Positions 43,184-52,806 of a DNA stretch of 64,000 bases are shown piece after piece. The first letter of the stretch is position 1. The number at the start of each line of letters is the position of its first letter. This DNA comes from Chryseobacterium sp. W4I1 (GTDB lineage Bacteria; Bacteroidota; Bacteroidia; Flavobacteriales; Weeksellaceae): assembly GCF_030816115.1 (NCBI RefSeq), contig NZ_JAUSXQ010000001.1:186001-250000 (forward strand), written 5' to 3'. Under the pieces are notes generated by a model. The model saw nothing but the letters and a program-made list of their open reading frames with translations. It did no database searches and was not told the origin of the DNA. Both the position numbers and the translations under genes were made by a program.

Positions 43184-43618
43184 TTAGGGCTGAAGAACAA
43201 ATTTAGCCAAAGGAGCCATTCTTGCTTTGTTTAATGTCAGTGTATTACCGTTTACAGAATAATTATCTGCAGCAAGCACTGCTTTTGTAAATAGCTGTTC
43301 AGTTTCAAGATCCTCGCAGGCCATCATTGTAGACATTCCCTGGTTAAATTTAATTCTCATAATTTCAGGTTTGATCTCAAAAGTTCCTCCAAATCCGTTG
43401 CATCCTGCATGACCTTCATATCTCATCCCTTCCGTATTGAGCTTGAAGTAAGGATTGTTTTTTGGATTTTTAAGCTGGATTGGCTGCCCGTTCAGCTCCG
43501 TCAGTTTCCATGTTTTTCCTGTAATATCTGTTGACTTTTGTGCTGTAGCCGGTGTTTTACACGCCGTAAGCAATACAAGGAAAAAAAACGCAGATAAATA
43601 ATAATATAAGTTTTTCAT
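43184..43618 (-). CDS. META-domain lipoprotein (HslJ-like)
   Basis: This 144-residue lipoprotein (lipobox L-T-A-C-K) has a META domain: T-W-K-L-T-E-L-N-G-Q near residue 36, G-H-A-G-C-N-G-F-G-G near 74, and M-S-T-M-M-A-C-E-D-L-E near 95. HslJ-type META proteins are stress-linked exported proteins of unknown function. It follows another small lipoprotein gene on the same strand with a 44-nt gap. Confidence 0.88.
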   Translation of the reverse strand: MKNLYYYLSAFFFLVLLTACKTPATAQKSTDITGKTWKLTELNGQPIQLKNPKNNPYFKLNTEGMRYEGHAGCNGFGGTFEIKPEIMRIKFNQGMSTMMACEDLETEQLFTKAVLAADNYSVNGNTLTLNKARMAPLAKFVLQP

Positions 43619-43662
43619 AGTTTTTATTTGGTGTTTAATTCATATCGTTAAGCTTACCTAAA

Positions 43663-44055
43663 TTAATAAGAAGCCATCTTTGCAGAACCGGATCCCTTTG
43701 GGTCACTCTTGGCATGGAACAGAACCATATCTACATTTTTTTTCAATAAAGTAATGTTTCCCTTAATATTAGAATACTGGTATTCTTCGTTGCTTGCAGT
43801 ATATTCAGGAAGAGCATCGCTTTTTTTCAGGTCATAAGTTTTACCTTCGAGATGGATGGTGGCTGTATTTTTTGTATGGTTGATGGTAACCTCAATTTTT
43901 TCCCCGTAACTGTCAGTAAAAACATCCTTAGAGGTCTCATCTTTGTTTTCGGGAACAGCTTCAGTAATTGTTTCAGCCTCTTTACCCGGATGCTTACACG
44001 CTGTTGAGGAAAGGACTGCCAGCCCTATGAGAACTGATGTAACTAATTTTTTCAT
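43663..44055 (-). CDS. Small exported lipoprotein, uncharacterised
   Basis: This 130-residue lipoprotein has a lipobox L-S-S-T-A-C-K. After an acidic linker the C-terminal part (about 50-130) contains K-I-E-V-T-I-N-H-T-K-N-T-A-T-I-H-L and Q-Y-S-N-I-K-G-N-I-T-L, resembling MliC-like beta-barrel lysozyme inhibitors. The resemblance is weak. It is probably in one unit with the META lipoprotein downstream. Confidence 0.7.
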   Translation of the reverse strand: MKKLVTSVLIGLAVLSSTACKHPGKEAETITEAVPENKDETSKDVFTDSYGEKIEVTINHTKNTATIHLEGKTYDLKKSDALPEYTASNEEYQYSNIKGNITLLKKNVDMVLFHAKSDPKGSGSAKMASY

Positions 44056-44722
44056 AATGATAGGTGATTTGGAAGTGTGTCATGAAATTTCGATATTAAT
44101 ACTATATAAATTTACAAATATTTTTAATAAATATATGTTAATTTTACATAAATTAATCTGATGTTTCTATTTTAAAATCTTTACAGATTTATTGCATTAT
44201 TTTTATAGATTATAAAAAATGAATGGGATACAATAAAGATTTATTGGTTTACTGCTTTGAACAGACAGTGTTAAGAATAAGAAAATACAGTTTTTTCCAT
44301 GGGTACATTTGTTGTTTTAAATTTGGTGCAAAAGTATTGAAATTATATGACGCTGATACACAGTTAAAAATGATTTAAATCATGCCGATGTGAATTTCCG
44401 AAGCGCTTCTTTAGTTTGTTTAAATTGAGTTCATTCAGACCCTTCCTGCTGAAACATCGGATACTGCTGTAAAAAGCAATGCGTGATTCTTTTTTCTTTC
44501 CGCTTTTTTGCATATAAATATTAAAATTACCTGGGTTTTTAGTGTCCGCTCTGTTAAAAAATTAACATTACATTCATGCTTCAGGTTAGTATAATTAATA
44601 AAAATGGTCATCCAACAACTGTATGGCTCCGTATGAATTATTCAGCTTATTTAAAGAAGAGTTAAATTTTGTTAATCTGCTATGACCGTATGCTTTTCTA
44701 AGTGTACATTTGCCACTTCAAA
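44056..44722. other. Long divergent intergenic region
   Basis: These 667 bp separate the minus-strand lipoprotein pair from the plus-strand RND efflux region. The DNA is very AT-rich at 44090-44240 and then more mixed. No convincing ORF or RNA was found. A TACTTTTG on the minus strand near 44331-44338 could be a -7 box for the lipoproteins, with a long leader. Confidence 0.4.
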
Positions 44723-45112
44723 ATGAGAAACCTAATTATATATTTTTTGACAGTCCTTTTTCTGCTTTTCGTAGTAGAAAGCAGGCTACATGTTAAAATA
44801 CTTAATACTGACTATTCAGGTCTTGTTTCTCACAATCTACCCAAAAAAGCCAACCGCCTGAACCAGACTTTTGAAAAAATTTCGGTACAGCAGATGGCAG
44901 ACAACATCGAGAATTCTACCTTAGAACTTACTGAAGATGACTTTCAGTTGTCTGATGCCATCCAGTTTATTGCAGTATTTGCAGGTGTATTCAGCCTTGT
45001 CTATATTTTTGGGCTTCGTTCCTTCAAAAGCAAGAAACCAGGTGTTAATGGTTTTCTTTCGCTTTATTCCAATGTTAAAACATTCATTCTGATCCGTTCT
45101 ATCAGAATTTAA
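44723..45112 (+). CDS. Small membrane protein upstream of the RND efflux operon
   Basis: This 129-residue protein has an N-terminal hydrophobic segment (L-I-I-Y-F-L-T-V-L-F-L-L-F-V-V) and a second near residue 85 (F-I-A-V-F-A-G-V-F-S-L-V-Y-I-F). A soluble loop of about 60 residues lies between. I do not recognise it. The ATG at 44723 is preferred over a GTG at 44702. It lies 148 nt upstream of the RND adaptor gene and could be part of its regulation or envelope function. Confidence 0.55.
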   Translation: MRNLIIYFLTVLFLLFVVESRLHVKILNTDYSGLVSHNLPKKANRLNQTFEKISVQQMADNIENSTLELTEDDFQLSDAIQFIAVFAGVFSLVYIFGLRSFKSKKPGVNGFLSLYSNVKTFILIRSIRI

Positions 45113-45179
45113 AATTTCATTTTCCGTGATCTGTTTTCTGCCCCAATTTCGGGCGGGAGATCTACTGCGTTGCAAATGT

Positions 45180-45213
45180 CGGTAATCATTACGGCGCGGG
45201 ATTCCTATTACCG
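45180..45213. promoter_or_regulatory. Inverted repeat before the RND operon
   Basis: CGGTAAT (45180-45186) and ATTACCG (45207-45213) form a 7-bp inverted repeat with a 20-nt spacer, 47 nt before the adaptor ATG. It could be an operator. No TetR/MarR gene lies adjacent, so a regulator is not identified. Confidence 0.35.
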
Positions 45214-45260
45214 TTTATTTCCATTCAAAACATTAACGATTTATATTAAACTCTAGAATT

Positions 45261-46346
45261 ATGATCAAAAGAGTTGCCTCAGGCATTGCGCTAAGCGTCC
45301 TTTTCTTGGCTGTTAGCTGCAATAAGAAAAAAGAAGAAAAAGAAGAAGCTACGGTTTTCCCCGTCACCAGCCCAGTAAAAATGGATACGGTGATCAACAA
45401 AGAATATGTAGCCCAGATTCGGTCTGTGAAAAACATCGAAGTTCGTGCACAGGAAAAAGGATTTCTTGAAAAAATTTATGTGGACGAGGGTCAGTATGTA
45501 CAGGCAGGACAGACCCTATTTAGAATTATGCCCCAGCTTTATCAGGCCGAATTATTAAAAGCCAGAGCAGAAGTGGAGCAGGCTTCCATAGAATTAAAAA
45601 ATGCCAGTACCCTTGCCAGCAATAATATTGTTTCTAAAAATGAAAGAGCAATGGCTAAAGCTAAATTGGACGCTGCCAATGCAGAAATGAAATTAGCTCA
45701 GATTCATTTATCATTTACAGATATCAAAGCACCGTTTTCCGGTGTTATCAACAGACTACCTTTAAAACTGGGAAGCCTTGTAGACGAAGGAGATTTGCTG
45801 ACCTCTTTATCAGACAATACCAATGTCTACAGTTATTTTAACGTTTCAGAACCTGAATATATAACTTACCAGACTCATGCTGCCGACAGGGGAAGCAAAG
45901 AAGTATCTTTAATTATGGCCAACGGAGAAATGCTTTCTCAAAAAGGAGAGATACAAACCATAGAAGGGGAATTTGACAATGAGACCGGAAATATTGCCTT
46001 CAGAGCAAAATTCCCAAACCCTGATAAGCTGCTTAGAAACGGTGAAACAGGAAAAGTTCAGATGACTCTTCCGGTTCACAATGCACTCATCATTCCTCAG
46101 AAAGCGACCTATGAAATTCAGGATCAGAAATATGTATTCATCATCGATAAAAACGGAACTGCAAAATCCAGAAATATAAAAATAGCTTACGAACTGCCCG
46201 ATCTTTATGTAGTAGGTTCAGGGCTTGCAGAAGGAGATAAGATCCTTTTGGAAGGGGTACAGAAGGTAAAAGATGACCAGAAAATTCAGACCAAATTCCA
46301 GGATCCTAAGAAAGTTCTTCAGTCATTGAAACTAAAAGCAGAGTAG
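45261..46346 (+). CDS. RND efflux periplasmic adaptor lipoprotein
   Basis: This 361-residue membrane-fusion protein has a lipobox (L-A-V-S-C-N-K-K). It has the biotinyl-lipoyl-like segment E-V-R-A-Q-E-K-G-F-L-E-K-I-Y-V-D-E-G-Q-Y-V near residue 60, a short helical hairpin (about 95-150), F-T-D-I-K-A-P-F-S-G-V-I-N-R near 155, and the beta-barrel and membrane-proximal domains. It bridges the inner-membrane pump to the outer-membrane channel. It is followed 22 nt later by the pump gene. Confidence 0.93.
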   Translation: MIKRVASGIALSVLFLAVSCNKKKEEKEEATVFPVTSPVKMDTVINKEYVAQIRSVKNIEVRAQEKGFLEKIYVDEGQYVQAGQTLFRIMPQLYQAELLKARAEVEQASIELKNASTLASNNIVSKNERAMAKAKLDAANAEMKLAQIHLSFTDIKAPFSGVINRLPLKLGSLVDEGDLLTSLSDNTNVYSYFNVSEPEYITYQTHAADRGSKEVSLIMANGEMLSQKGEIQTIEGEFDNETGNIAFRAKFPNPDKLLRNGETGKVQMTLPVHNALIIPQKATYEIQDQKYVFIIDKNGTAKSRNIKIAYELPDLYVVGSGLAEGDKILLEGVQKVKDDQKIQTKFQDPKKVLQSLKLKAE

Positions 46347-46368
46347 TCTACTCGTAAAACGAAGCAGT

Positions 46369-49300
46369 ATGTTTAAGAAATTCATCCGCAGACCCGTTCT
46401 GTCTATCGTGATCTCTTTGATCATCGTATTTATGGGAGTTTTGTCGCTGGTAAAGCTACCGGTGACCCAGTTTCCCTCCATTTCACCACCTAAAGTAAAT
46501 ATCACCGCAGAATATCCGGGAGCCAACAATGAACTATTGATCAAATCAGTGGTTATTCCCCTCGAAAGAGGTTTAAATGGTGTTCCTGGCATGAAATATA
46601 TGACTTCTGATGCCGGTAATGATGGGGAAGCTTCCATTCAGATTGTATTTGATCTTGGGACAGATCCCAATGTAGCGGCAGTTAACGTTCAGAACCGTGT
46701 ATCTTCCGTTGTTAATAAATTACCTCCTTTAGTAGTACGTGAAGGGGTAAAAATTACCCGTGAAGAGCCTAACATGTTGATGTACATTAACCTGTACAGT
46801 GACGATCCTAAAGCCGACCAGAAATTCCTTTTCAACTATGCTGATATCAATGTGATGTCCGAGCTGAGAAGGGTAAGTGGAGTAGGCTTCGCAGACATCC
46901 TGGGAACCCGTGAGTATGCCATGCGTATCTGGCTGAAACCAGACAGGCTTACCGCTTACAATATCTCCGCAGACGAAGTAATGGAATCCCTTAACCAGCA
47001 GAGTTTAGAAGCTTCTCCGGGTAAAACAGGGGAAAGCTCAGGAAAACGTTCCCAATCATTTGAATATATCCTGAAATATTCCGGACGTTTCAATACCGAA
47101 AAAGATTATGGAAATATCATCTTAAAAGCCAAGCCGGGCGGGGAATTTGTAAGATTAAAAGACGTTGCCGATATAGAATTCGGTTCCTCAATGTATGACA
47201 TCTATTCTACATTGAACGGAAAGCCGTCTGCGGCAATTACTGTAAAACAATCCTACGGTTCCAATGCAAGTGACGTTATCAAAAATGTTAAAACATTGAT
47301 GAAAGATCTTGAGAAAAATAACTTCCCGAAAGGAATGCATTATGACATCAGTTATGACGTTTCCAGATTCCTGGATGCTTCTATGGAAAAAGTAATTCAT
47401 ACCCTGTTTGAAGCCTTTATTCTGGTGGCAATTGTGGTATTCCTTTTCCTTGGAGACTGGCGTTCCACCTTGATTCCTGCCTTGGCTGTTCCGGTTTCAC
47501 TGGTTGGAACATTTGCAGTCATGTCCGCATTTGGAATTACGTTAAACATGATTTCACTCTTTGCATTGGTAATGGCCATCGGGGTCGTCGTCGATGATGC
47601 CATTGTGGTAATTGAAGCTGTCCACGCCAAAATGGAAGAAAAAGGACTTTCTCCGTTAAAAGCTACGGAAGAAGCGATGCACGAGATCAGTGGTGCGATT
47701 ATCGCGATTACTTTGGTAATGGCTTCCGTATTCATCCCGATTGCATTTATGTCAGGACCGGTTGGGGTATTTTACCGTCAGTTCTCTATTACAATGGCTT
47801 CTGCAATTATCCTTTCAGGAGTTGTGGCTTTGACATTGACTCCGGCTTTATGTGCATTGATCTTAAGAAACAACCACGGAAAAGCGAAAAAGAAAACTCC
47901 GATTACCATTTTCCTGGATAAATTCAACAATATATTCACAAAAGGAGCGGGGAGATATGAGAAAATGCTGAATAAGACAGTGACGAAAAAATCCATCACT
48001 CTTCCTTTATTACTGGCATTTTGTGCCTGTACATTCTTCCTGAGTAATTCACTTCCTTCAGGATTTATTCCGGCGGAAGACCAGGGGATGATCTATGCCA
48101 TTATCCAGACTCCTCCCGGATCTACTCTGGAAAGAACCAACCAGATTGCTAAAGAATTATTAAGAGAATCTGAAGATATTGATGGTGTTCAGTCCGTTTC
48201 TTCACTGGCAGGGTATGAAATCCTGACAGAAGGTACGGGATCCAACTCTGGAACTTGTCTGATCAACCTTAAAAGCTGGGAAGAACGTAAAGAATCTGCT
48301 GCCGAGATTATTGAAAAACTCGAAGAAAAAGCCAAGAATATTCCCGGCGCCAATATAGAATTCTTCCAGCCGCCATCCATTCCGGGCTATGGTGCAGCAG
48401 GAGGTTTTGAACTCCGTCTGCTCGATAAAGCAGGAAGTGGAGACTATCATAAGATGGAGCAGGTAAGTAATGATTTTGTAAAAGAATTAAAGAAACGTCC
48501 TGAACTTGGGTCGGCATTCACTTTTTATTCTGCCAGTTTCCCACAGTATATGCTGAAGGTAGACAATGATCTTGCGGAACAGAAAGGAGTAACAATAGAC
48601 AATGCAATGGGTAACCTGTCTACATTGATTGGATCCAACTATGAAACCAGTTTCATCCGTTTTGACAGGCCTTATAAAGTAATTGTACAGGCCGGACCGC
48701 AATATAGGGCATTACCTACAGACCTTCTGAAACTGTATGTGAAAAATGATAAAGAACAGATGGTGCCGTATTCAGACTTTATGAAGCTGGAAAAAGTATA
48801 TGGACTATCAGAGATCACAAGACATAATATGTATAATTCTTCAGAGGTGAGCGGAACTCCGGCACCCGGATACAGTAGCGGACAGGCGATTCAAGCCATT
48901 CAGGAAGTTGCAGATAAGACACTTCCGAGAGGCTTCGGTATCGACTGGGCAGGTATTTCCAAGGATGAAGTAAGCAGAGGAAATGAAGCTGTATTTATCT
49001 TCCTTGTCTGTCTGGGATTTGTCTATCTGATTCTTGCAGCGCAGTATGAGAGCTTTATTTTACCGTTGCCGGTGATTTTATCACTTCCTACGGGTATTTT
49101 CGGAGCATTCTTATGCTTAAAATTATTAGGACTTGAAAATAACATCTATGCTCAGGTGGCAATGGTGATGTTGATCGGTCTTTTAGGTAAAAATGCTGTA
49201 TTGATTGTAGAATTTGCCGTTCAGAAGAAAGCAGAAGAAGGGATTCCTGTAGCGAAAGCAGCTATTGAAGGGGCAGCAATACGTTTCCGTCCGATCCTGA

Positions 49301-49563
49301 TGACCTCATTTGCATTCGTTGCCGGTCTTATTCCGTTAGTCATGGCAACCGGACCGGGAGCTGTTGGGAACAGGACCATCGGTACAGCAGCGGCAGGAGG
49401 AATGCTGATAGGAACTATTTTCGGGCTGATGATTATTCCGGGGCTCTATTATATTTTCGGAACCATTGCAGAGAAATCGAAACTTGCAAAATATGAAGAA
49501 GAAAATCCATTAACAGAACAAACTGAACCTTATCAACACGATAACAAACATGAAGATTTATAA
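46369..49563 (+). CDS. RND efflux transporter permease (HAE1 type)
   Basis: This 1064-residue inner-membrane pump has the usual AcrB-like length. It has an N-terminal TM (F-I-R-R-P-V-L-S-I-V-I-S), a porter domain with Q-N-R-V near residue 110, and paired proton-relay aspartates in V-V-V-D-D-A-I-V-V-I-E in TM4, close to residue 407. The second half repeats the arrangement, with G-L-L-G-K-N-A-V-L-I-V-E-F near 940. The pump probably exports hydrophobic drugs or other amphiphiles by proton antiport. The C-terminal tail is long and polar. Its last 14 nt overlap the outer-membrane factor gene. Confidence 0.95.
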   Translation: MFKKFIRRPVLSIVISLIIVFMGVLSLVKLPVTQFPSISPPKVNITAEYPGANNELLIKSVVIPLERGLNGVPGMKYMTSDAGNDGEASIQIVFDLGTDPNVAAVNVQNRVSSVVNKLPPLVVREGVKITREEPNMLMYINLYSDDPKADQKFLFNYADINVMSELRRVSGVGFADILGTREYAMRIWLKPDRLTAYNISADEVMESLNQQSLEASPGKTGESSGKRSQSFEYILKYSGRFNTEKDYGNIILKAKPGGEFVRLKDVADIEFGSSMYDIYSTLNGKPSAAITVKQSYGSNASDVIKNVKTLMKDLEKNNFPKGMHYDISYDVSRFLDASMEKVIHTLFEAFILVAIVVFLFLGDWRSTLIPALAVPVSLVGTFAVMSAFGITLNMISLFALVMAIGVVVDDAIVVIEAVHAKMEEKGLSPLKATEEAMHEISGAIIAITLVMASVFIPIAFMSGPVGVFYRQFSITMASAIILSGVVALTLTPALCALILRNNHGKAKKKTPITIFLDKFNNIFTKGAGRYEKMLNKTVTKKSITLPLLLAFCACTFFLSNSLPSGFIPAEDQGMIYAIIQTPPGSTLERTNQIAKELLRESEDIDGVQSVSSLAGYEILTEGTGSNSGTCLINLKSWEERKESAAEIIEKLEEKAKNIPGANIEFFQPPSIPGYGAAGGFELRLLDKAGSGDYHKMEQVSNDFVKELKKRPELGSAFTFYSASFPQYMLKVDNDLAEQKGVTIDNAMGNLSTLIGSNYETSFIRFDRPYKVIVQAGPQYRALPTDLLKLYVKNDKEQMVPYSDFMKLEKVYGLSEITRHNMYNSSEVSGTPAPGYSSGQAIQAIQEVADKTLPRGFGIDWAGISKDEVSRGNEAVFIFLVCLGFVYLILAAQYESFILPLPVILSLPTGIFGAFLCLKLLGLENNIYAQVAMVMLIGLLGKNAVLIVEFAVQKKAEEGIPVAKAAIEGAAIRFRPILMTSFAFVAGLIPLVMATGPGAVGNRTIGTAAAGGMLIGTIFGLMIIPGLYYIFGTIAEKSKLAKYEEENPLTEQTEPYQHDNKHEDL

Positions 49564-50992
49564 TAAATATATAGCAGTCATTGCTTTATCCATTATACTC
49601 ACAGGCTGTAGGGCTCCAATGGCCACTGTTATAAAAGATGAAGTAAAAGAGAACCTGCCTCAGAATTTCAGTCAGGAAGAGCAGCAGGATGCCAATGCCA
49701 ACAGTGGAACAACTCCGTGGAGACAGTTTTTTACGGATCCGAACCTGGTAAGCTTAATCGAAACTTCCTTAAAGAATAATCAGGAATTGCTGATCACCCT
49801 TCAGGAAATTGAAATTGCAAAAAGTGGTGTTTTAGCTAAAAAAGGTAAGCTGACTCCAACTGTTTCAGCAGGAATAGGCGCCGGTGTAAAAAAAGCCGGT
49901 CGCTATACCAGCGAAGGAGCAGGTGATGCTACTACAGAGATAGAACCCGGAAGAGAAATGCCGGATCCGCTTGGCAATTTTGAAGGTGGACTGATGGCAA
50001 ACTGGGAGATCGATATATGGAAAAAACTCAGAACCGAAAAAGAAGCTGCTGTTGCACACTATCTTTCTACTGTTGAAGGTAAAAACTTTGTCCTATCCAA
50101 TCTTATTGAAGAAGTAGCTGATAATTATTATGAATTATTGGCGCTGGATAATCAGTTAGACATTATTCAACAGTATATAAAGCTACAGGAAAGGGCTCTG
50201 GAAATTTCTAAAATTCAGAAAGAAGCTGCCGCTGCAACAGAACTTGCTGTGAAGAAATTTGAAGCTGAACTGGCAAAATCCAAAGCTGCAGAATATACAA
50301 TCCGTCAGGATATTACAGAAAAGGAAAATCAGATTAATGCACTCTTGGGAAGATATCCGCAGTCTATCGTGAGAACTAAGGAAAGCTTCATGTCTACAAT
50401 GCCACAGACTGTTTACACCGGAATACCTTCCCAGTTATTGGCTAACCGTCCGGATATCAAACAGGCAGAATTAGAATTAAAAGCAGCGAAATTAGATGTA
50501 CAGGTTGCGAGAAAAGAGTTTTATCCATCACTGGAAATTTCTGCAACGTTAGGATTGGAAGCCTTTAAACCTTCTTATCTGGTTAAATTGCCGGAATCCA
50601 TAGCTTCCAGTTTAGCAGGTGAACTGGCAGGACCGCTTATTAATAAAAGTGCGATCAAAGCAAACTTCCAGACTGCTGATGCAAGACAGATCCAATCGCT
50701 GTATGAGTATGACAAGACCATTCTTCGTGCTTATCTGGATGTAGCGAATCTAATGTCAAAGGTCAAAAATATCGATCAATATTATCAAATGAAATCCCAG
50801 GAAACAAAAGCCCTGGATCAGTCGATCGATATTGCCAATCAATTATTCAGGAATTCCAGAGCTGATTATCTTGAGGTTCTTTTGAATCAAAGAGACGCTC
50901 TGGATGCTAAAATGGAGCTGATTGAAGCCAAACAGAAACAGCTGAGTACGGTTGTAGATATTTACAAGAGTTTGGGTGGTGGCTGGAAATAA
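49550..50992 (+). CDS. RND outer-membrane factor (TolC/OprM-type lipoprotein)
   Basis: This 480-residue lipoprotein (L-T-G-C-R-A-P) has two duplicated helical-barrel repeats typical of OprM/NodT outer-membrane factors. Marks are W-R-Q-F-F-T-D-P-N-L near residue 57, A-N-W-E-I-D-I-W-K near 149, S-Q-L-L-A-N-R-P-D-I-K-Q-A-E near 300 and N-Q-R-D-A-L-D-A near 445. It completes a tripartite pump with the adaptor and permease; the 14-nt overlap with the permease gene indicates translational coupling. Confidence 0.94.
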   Translation: MKIYNKYIAVIALSIILTGCRAPMATVIKDEVKENLPQNFSQEEQQDANANSGTTPWRQFFTDPNLVSLIETSLKNNQELLITLQEIEIAKSGVLAKKGKLTPTVSAGIGAGVKKAGRYTSEGAGDATTEIEPGREMPDPLGNFEGGLMANWEIDIWKKLRTEKEAAVAHYLSTVEGKNFVLSNLIEEVADNYYELLALDNQLDIIQQYIKLQERALEISKIQKEAAAATELAVKKFEAELAKSKAAEYTIRQDITEKENQINALLGRYPQSIVRTKESFMSTMPQTVYTGIPSQLLANRPDIKQAELELKAAKLDVQVARKEFYPSLEISATLGLEAFKPSYLVKLPESIASSLAGELAGPLINKSAIKANFQTADARQIQSLYEYDKTILRAYLDVANLMSKVKNIDQYYQMKSQETKALDQSIDIANQLFRNSRADYLEVLLNQRDALDAKMELIEAKQKQLSTVVDIYKSLGGGWK

Positions 50993-51030
50993 GAAATCAT
51001 AATTCTATCAATAAAAACAGTTAATGTTTT

Positions 51031-51066
51031 GGGCTGATCCTTTCGGGGGTTGGCTCTTTTTGTTTT
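51031..51066 (+). terminator. Terminator of the RND operon
   Basis: The stem GGGCTGATCC / GGGTTGGCTC (several G-U pairs) is followed by TTTTTGTTTTT. Confidence 0.65.
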
Positions 51067-51069
51067 TAT

Positions 51070-51086
51070 GCGACGAGTTTTGTCGC
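51070..51086. promoter_or_regulatory. Small hairpin in leader of cassette 1
   Basis: The inverted repeat GCGAC / GTCGC encloses GAGTTTT. A related hairpin (CGAC-GTATTCT-GTCG, 60409-60423) precedes the second lead gene at a broadly similar distance. A shared regulatory or recombination role is possible. Confidence 0.4.
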
Positions 51087-51136
51087 TACCTTAAAATACC
51101 TTTGTTTTAATAACGTTAACATTAGAGACACAGACC

Positions 51137-52801
51137 AGTGATAAAATTTATATTAAATCTCATTAAAGAGATTTGTTTGTGTGTTAAAAAATGTTAAATT
51201 CGCAAGCGATTATAAAACTAAAATTAACTCAAATACACGAACATATGAAGAAATTCTACTCCGGTGCATGTATTCTATGCATGGTTCTAGGGCTGTCTGC
51301 CCAGGAAGTTTTATGGCAGAAAGATATCAAATCCTCAACCCAGGATTTTCTAAGCCAGATTACCACAACAATTGATCAGCAATATTTAATTACCGGAAGC
51401 TCAATCCAGTCTTCCAAAATTCAGGAAGGAAATAAAAAGAATAACGGCTATGACTTCCATGTGGTAAAACTCAACCAACAAGGAGAAGAAGTCTGGGGAA
51501 AATATTTCTCAGGACAGAACCATGATTACCTGTCAGCTTCAGTAGCCACCCAGGAAGGAGGATTTCTTCTCGCTGGAACTTCCTATTCCGGAAAAGGGTT
51601 AGATAAAAAAGAAGATTCCAAATGCGGATCTGATATCTGGTTAATCCGTATCAATGAATTCGGGGATGAATTATGGCAGAAAACACTCGGAACCTCTTCC
51701 GATGAAGAAGCCAGATCTGTTATTCAAACAACCGATCTCGGATTCTTTGTAGCTGGTAACGTGCAAAATTCAGCTAAAGGGTATGGATCAAAAGATGTTT
51801 TGATTGTAAAACTTGATAAAAACGGGAAAGAATTATCTCAGTCTATTGTAGGAGGAAAAGGTCTAGATGAAGTAGAGAAAATGATTCCTACCAAAGACGG
51901 TGGTGCCTTGTTGGGGATCTATTCAAGGAGCAATACAGGCGGATCAAAGAAAACCGAAAACTTTGGAGAAGGAGATTATTGGGTGATCAAGCTTGATAAA
52001 ACGGGAAAAACAGAATGGGAAAAGAATTTTGGTGGAAAAGGAGATGATCACATCAGAACACTGTCATTGACATCAGCAGGCTATTTGATTGGTGGCGAAT
52101 CCAGGTCCGAGAGATCAGGAAATAAAACTGCAGGCATTGAAGAAGGGACAGATTTGTGGTTGATTTCATTGAACGAAAGAGGGGAAGAAATCTGGCAGAA
52201 ATCCTACAATTTTGGGAACAGAGATATTCTGATGGGAACAAGTGTTATTCAGAGCCAGGATCGGGGAGCCAAGAACCAAGATGTAACCAAAGGAATTCTA
52301 TTGGGTGGTTATACCCAGGCAGAAGGTAGAATTCAAGCAGAAGACGAAACATTCTGGATGCTGTACTTGGATGGGAATGGCAACGAACAATGGAGAAAAC
52401 ATGTAAAAGGAGAATCCAGGAAAAAAGAAGAAAGACTTTCAGATCTAAAACTGAACAAAGACGGTTCAATCATTTTAGCAGGAACCAGCGCAGAAGAACT
52501 TGGAAAAGAAAATTGGAAAATTATAAAGCTTGGAGATAAACAGCTTGACCAGCTGATTGAGAAACAAAACATTAAAATCTATCCAAACCCGGTCTCAGAC
52601 TATGCTTATGTAGAAATAGGGTTTGATTTTAAAGAAGCGGATATTATGCTGTATGATATGGGTGGAAGACAGCTTCAGAGTTTGAAGACTAAGAATAAGG
52701 TGACGAAGATTAATACACAGAATCTAATTCAGGGAGCTTATCTGGTGACGATAAAAACGGATAATAATAAAACGGCGAATGCCAAATTAATTAAGAAATA
52801 A
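51137..52801 (+). repeat. Duplicated block, copy 1 (leader plus T9SS lead gene)
   Basis: This 1665-bp block from the leader AGTGATAAAATTT to the stop of the lead gene is repeated at 60480-62144 with the same length and about 93% protein identity. The leader includes the stem AAATCTC / GAGATTT at 51155-51174, conserved in both copies. Confidence 0.9.
51245..52801 (+). CDS. T9SS type A sorting domain propeller-like protein (lead gene, copy 1)
   Basis: This 518-residue secreted protein has a signal peptide (MKKFYSGACILCMVLGLSAQ). The body consists of about 6-7 repeats of 50-60 residues of the form G-x-D-x-W-L-I-x-L-x-x-x-G-D-E-L-W-Q-K...G-G-F-x-L-A-G-x-S, a beta-propeller-like arrangement. The C-terminus is a classical type A sorting domain: I-K-I-Y-P-N-P-V-S-D-Y near residue 447, L-Y-D-M-G-G-R-Q-L, and G-A-Y-L-V-T-I-K-T. 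It should be exported through the T9SS and anchored on the surface. I chose the ATG at 51245 because it begins the signal peptide. It heads an operon with the shell and RHS genes, 5 nt before the next ATG. Confidence 0.88.
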   Translation: MKKFYSGACILCMVLGLSAQEVLWQKDIKSSTQDFLSQITTTIDQQYLITGSSIQSSKIQEGNKKNNGYDFHVVKLNQQGEEVWGKYFSGQNHDYLSASVATQEGGFLLAGTSYSGKGLDKKEDSKCGSDIWLIRINEFGDELWQKTLGTSSDEEARSVIQTTDLGFFVAGNVQNSAKGYGSKDVLIVKLDKNGKELSQSIVGGKGLDEVEKMIPTKDGGALLGIYSRSNTGGSKKTENFGEGDYWVIKLDKTGKTEWEKNFGGKGDDHIRTLSLTSAGYLIGGESRSERSGNKTAGIEEGTDLWLISLNERGEEIWQKSYNFGNRDILMGTSVIQSQDRGAKNQDVTKGILLGGYTQAEGRIQAEDETFWMLYLDGNGNEQWRKHVKGESRKKEERLSDLKLNKDGSIILAGTSAEELGKENWKIIKLGDKQLDQLIEKQNIKIYPNPVSDYAYVEIGFDFKEADIMLYDMGGRQLQSLKTKNKVTKINTQNLIQGAYLVTIKTDNNKTANAKLIKK

Positions 52802-52806
52802 AAACG

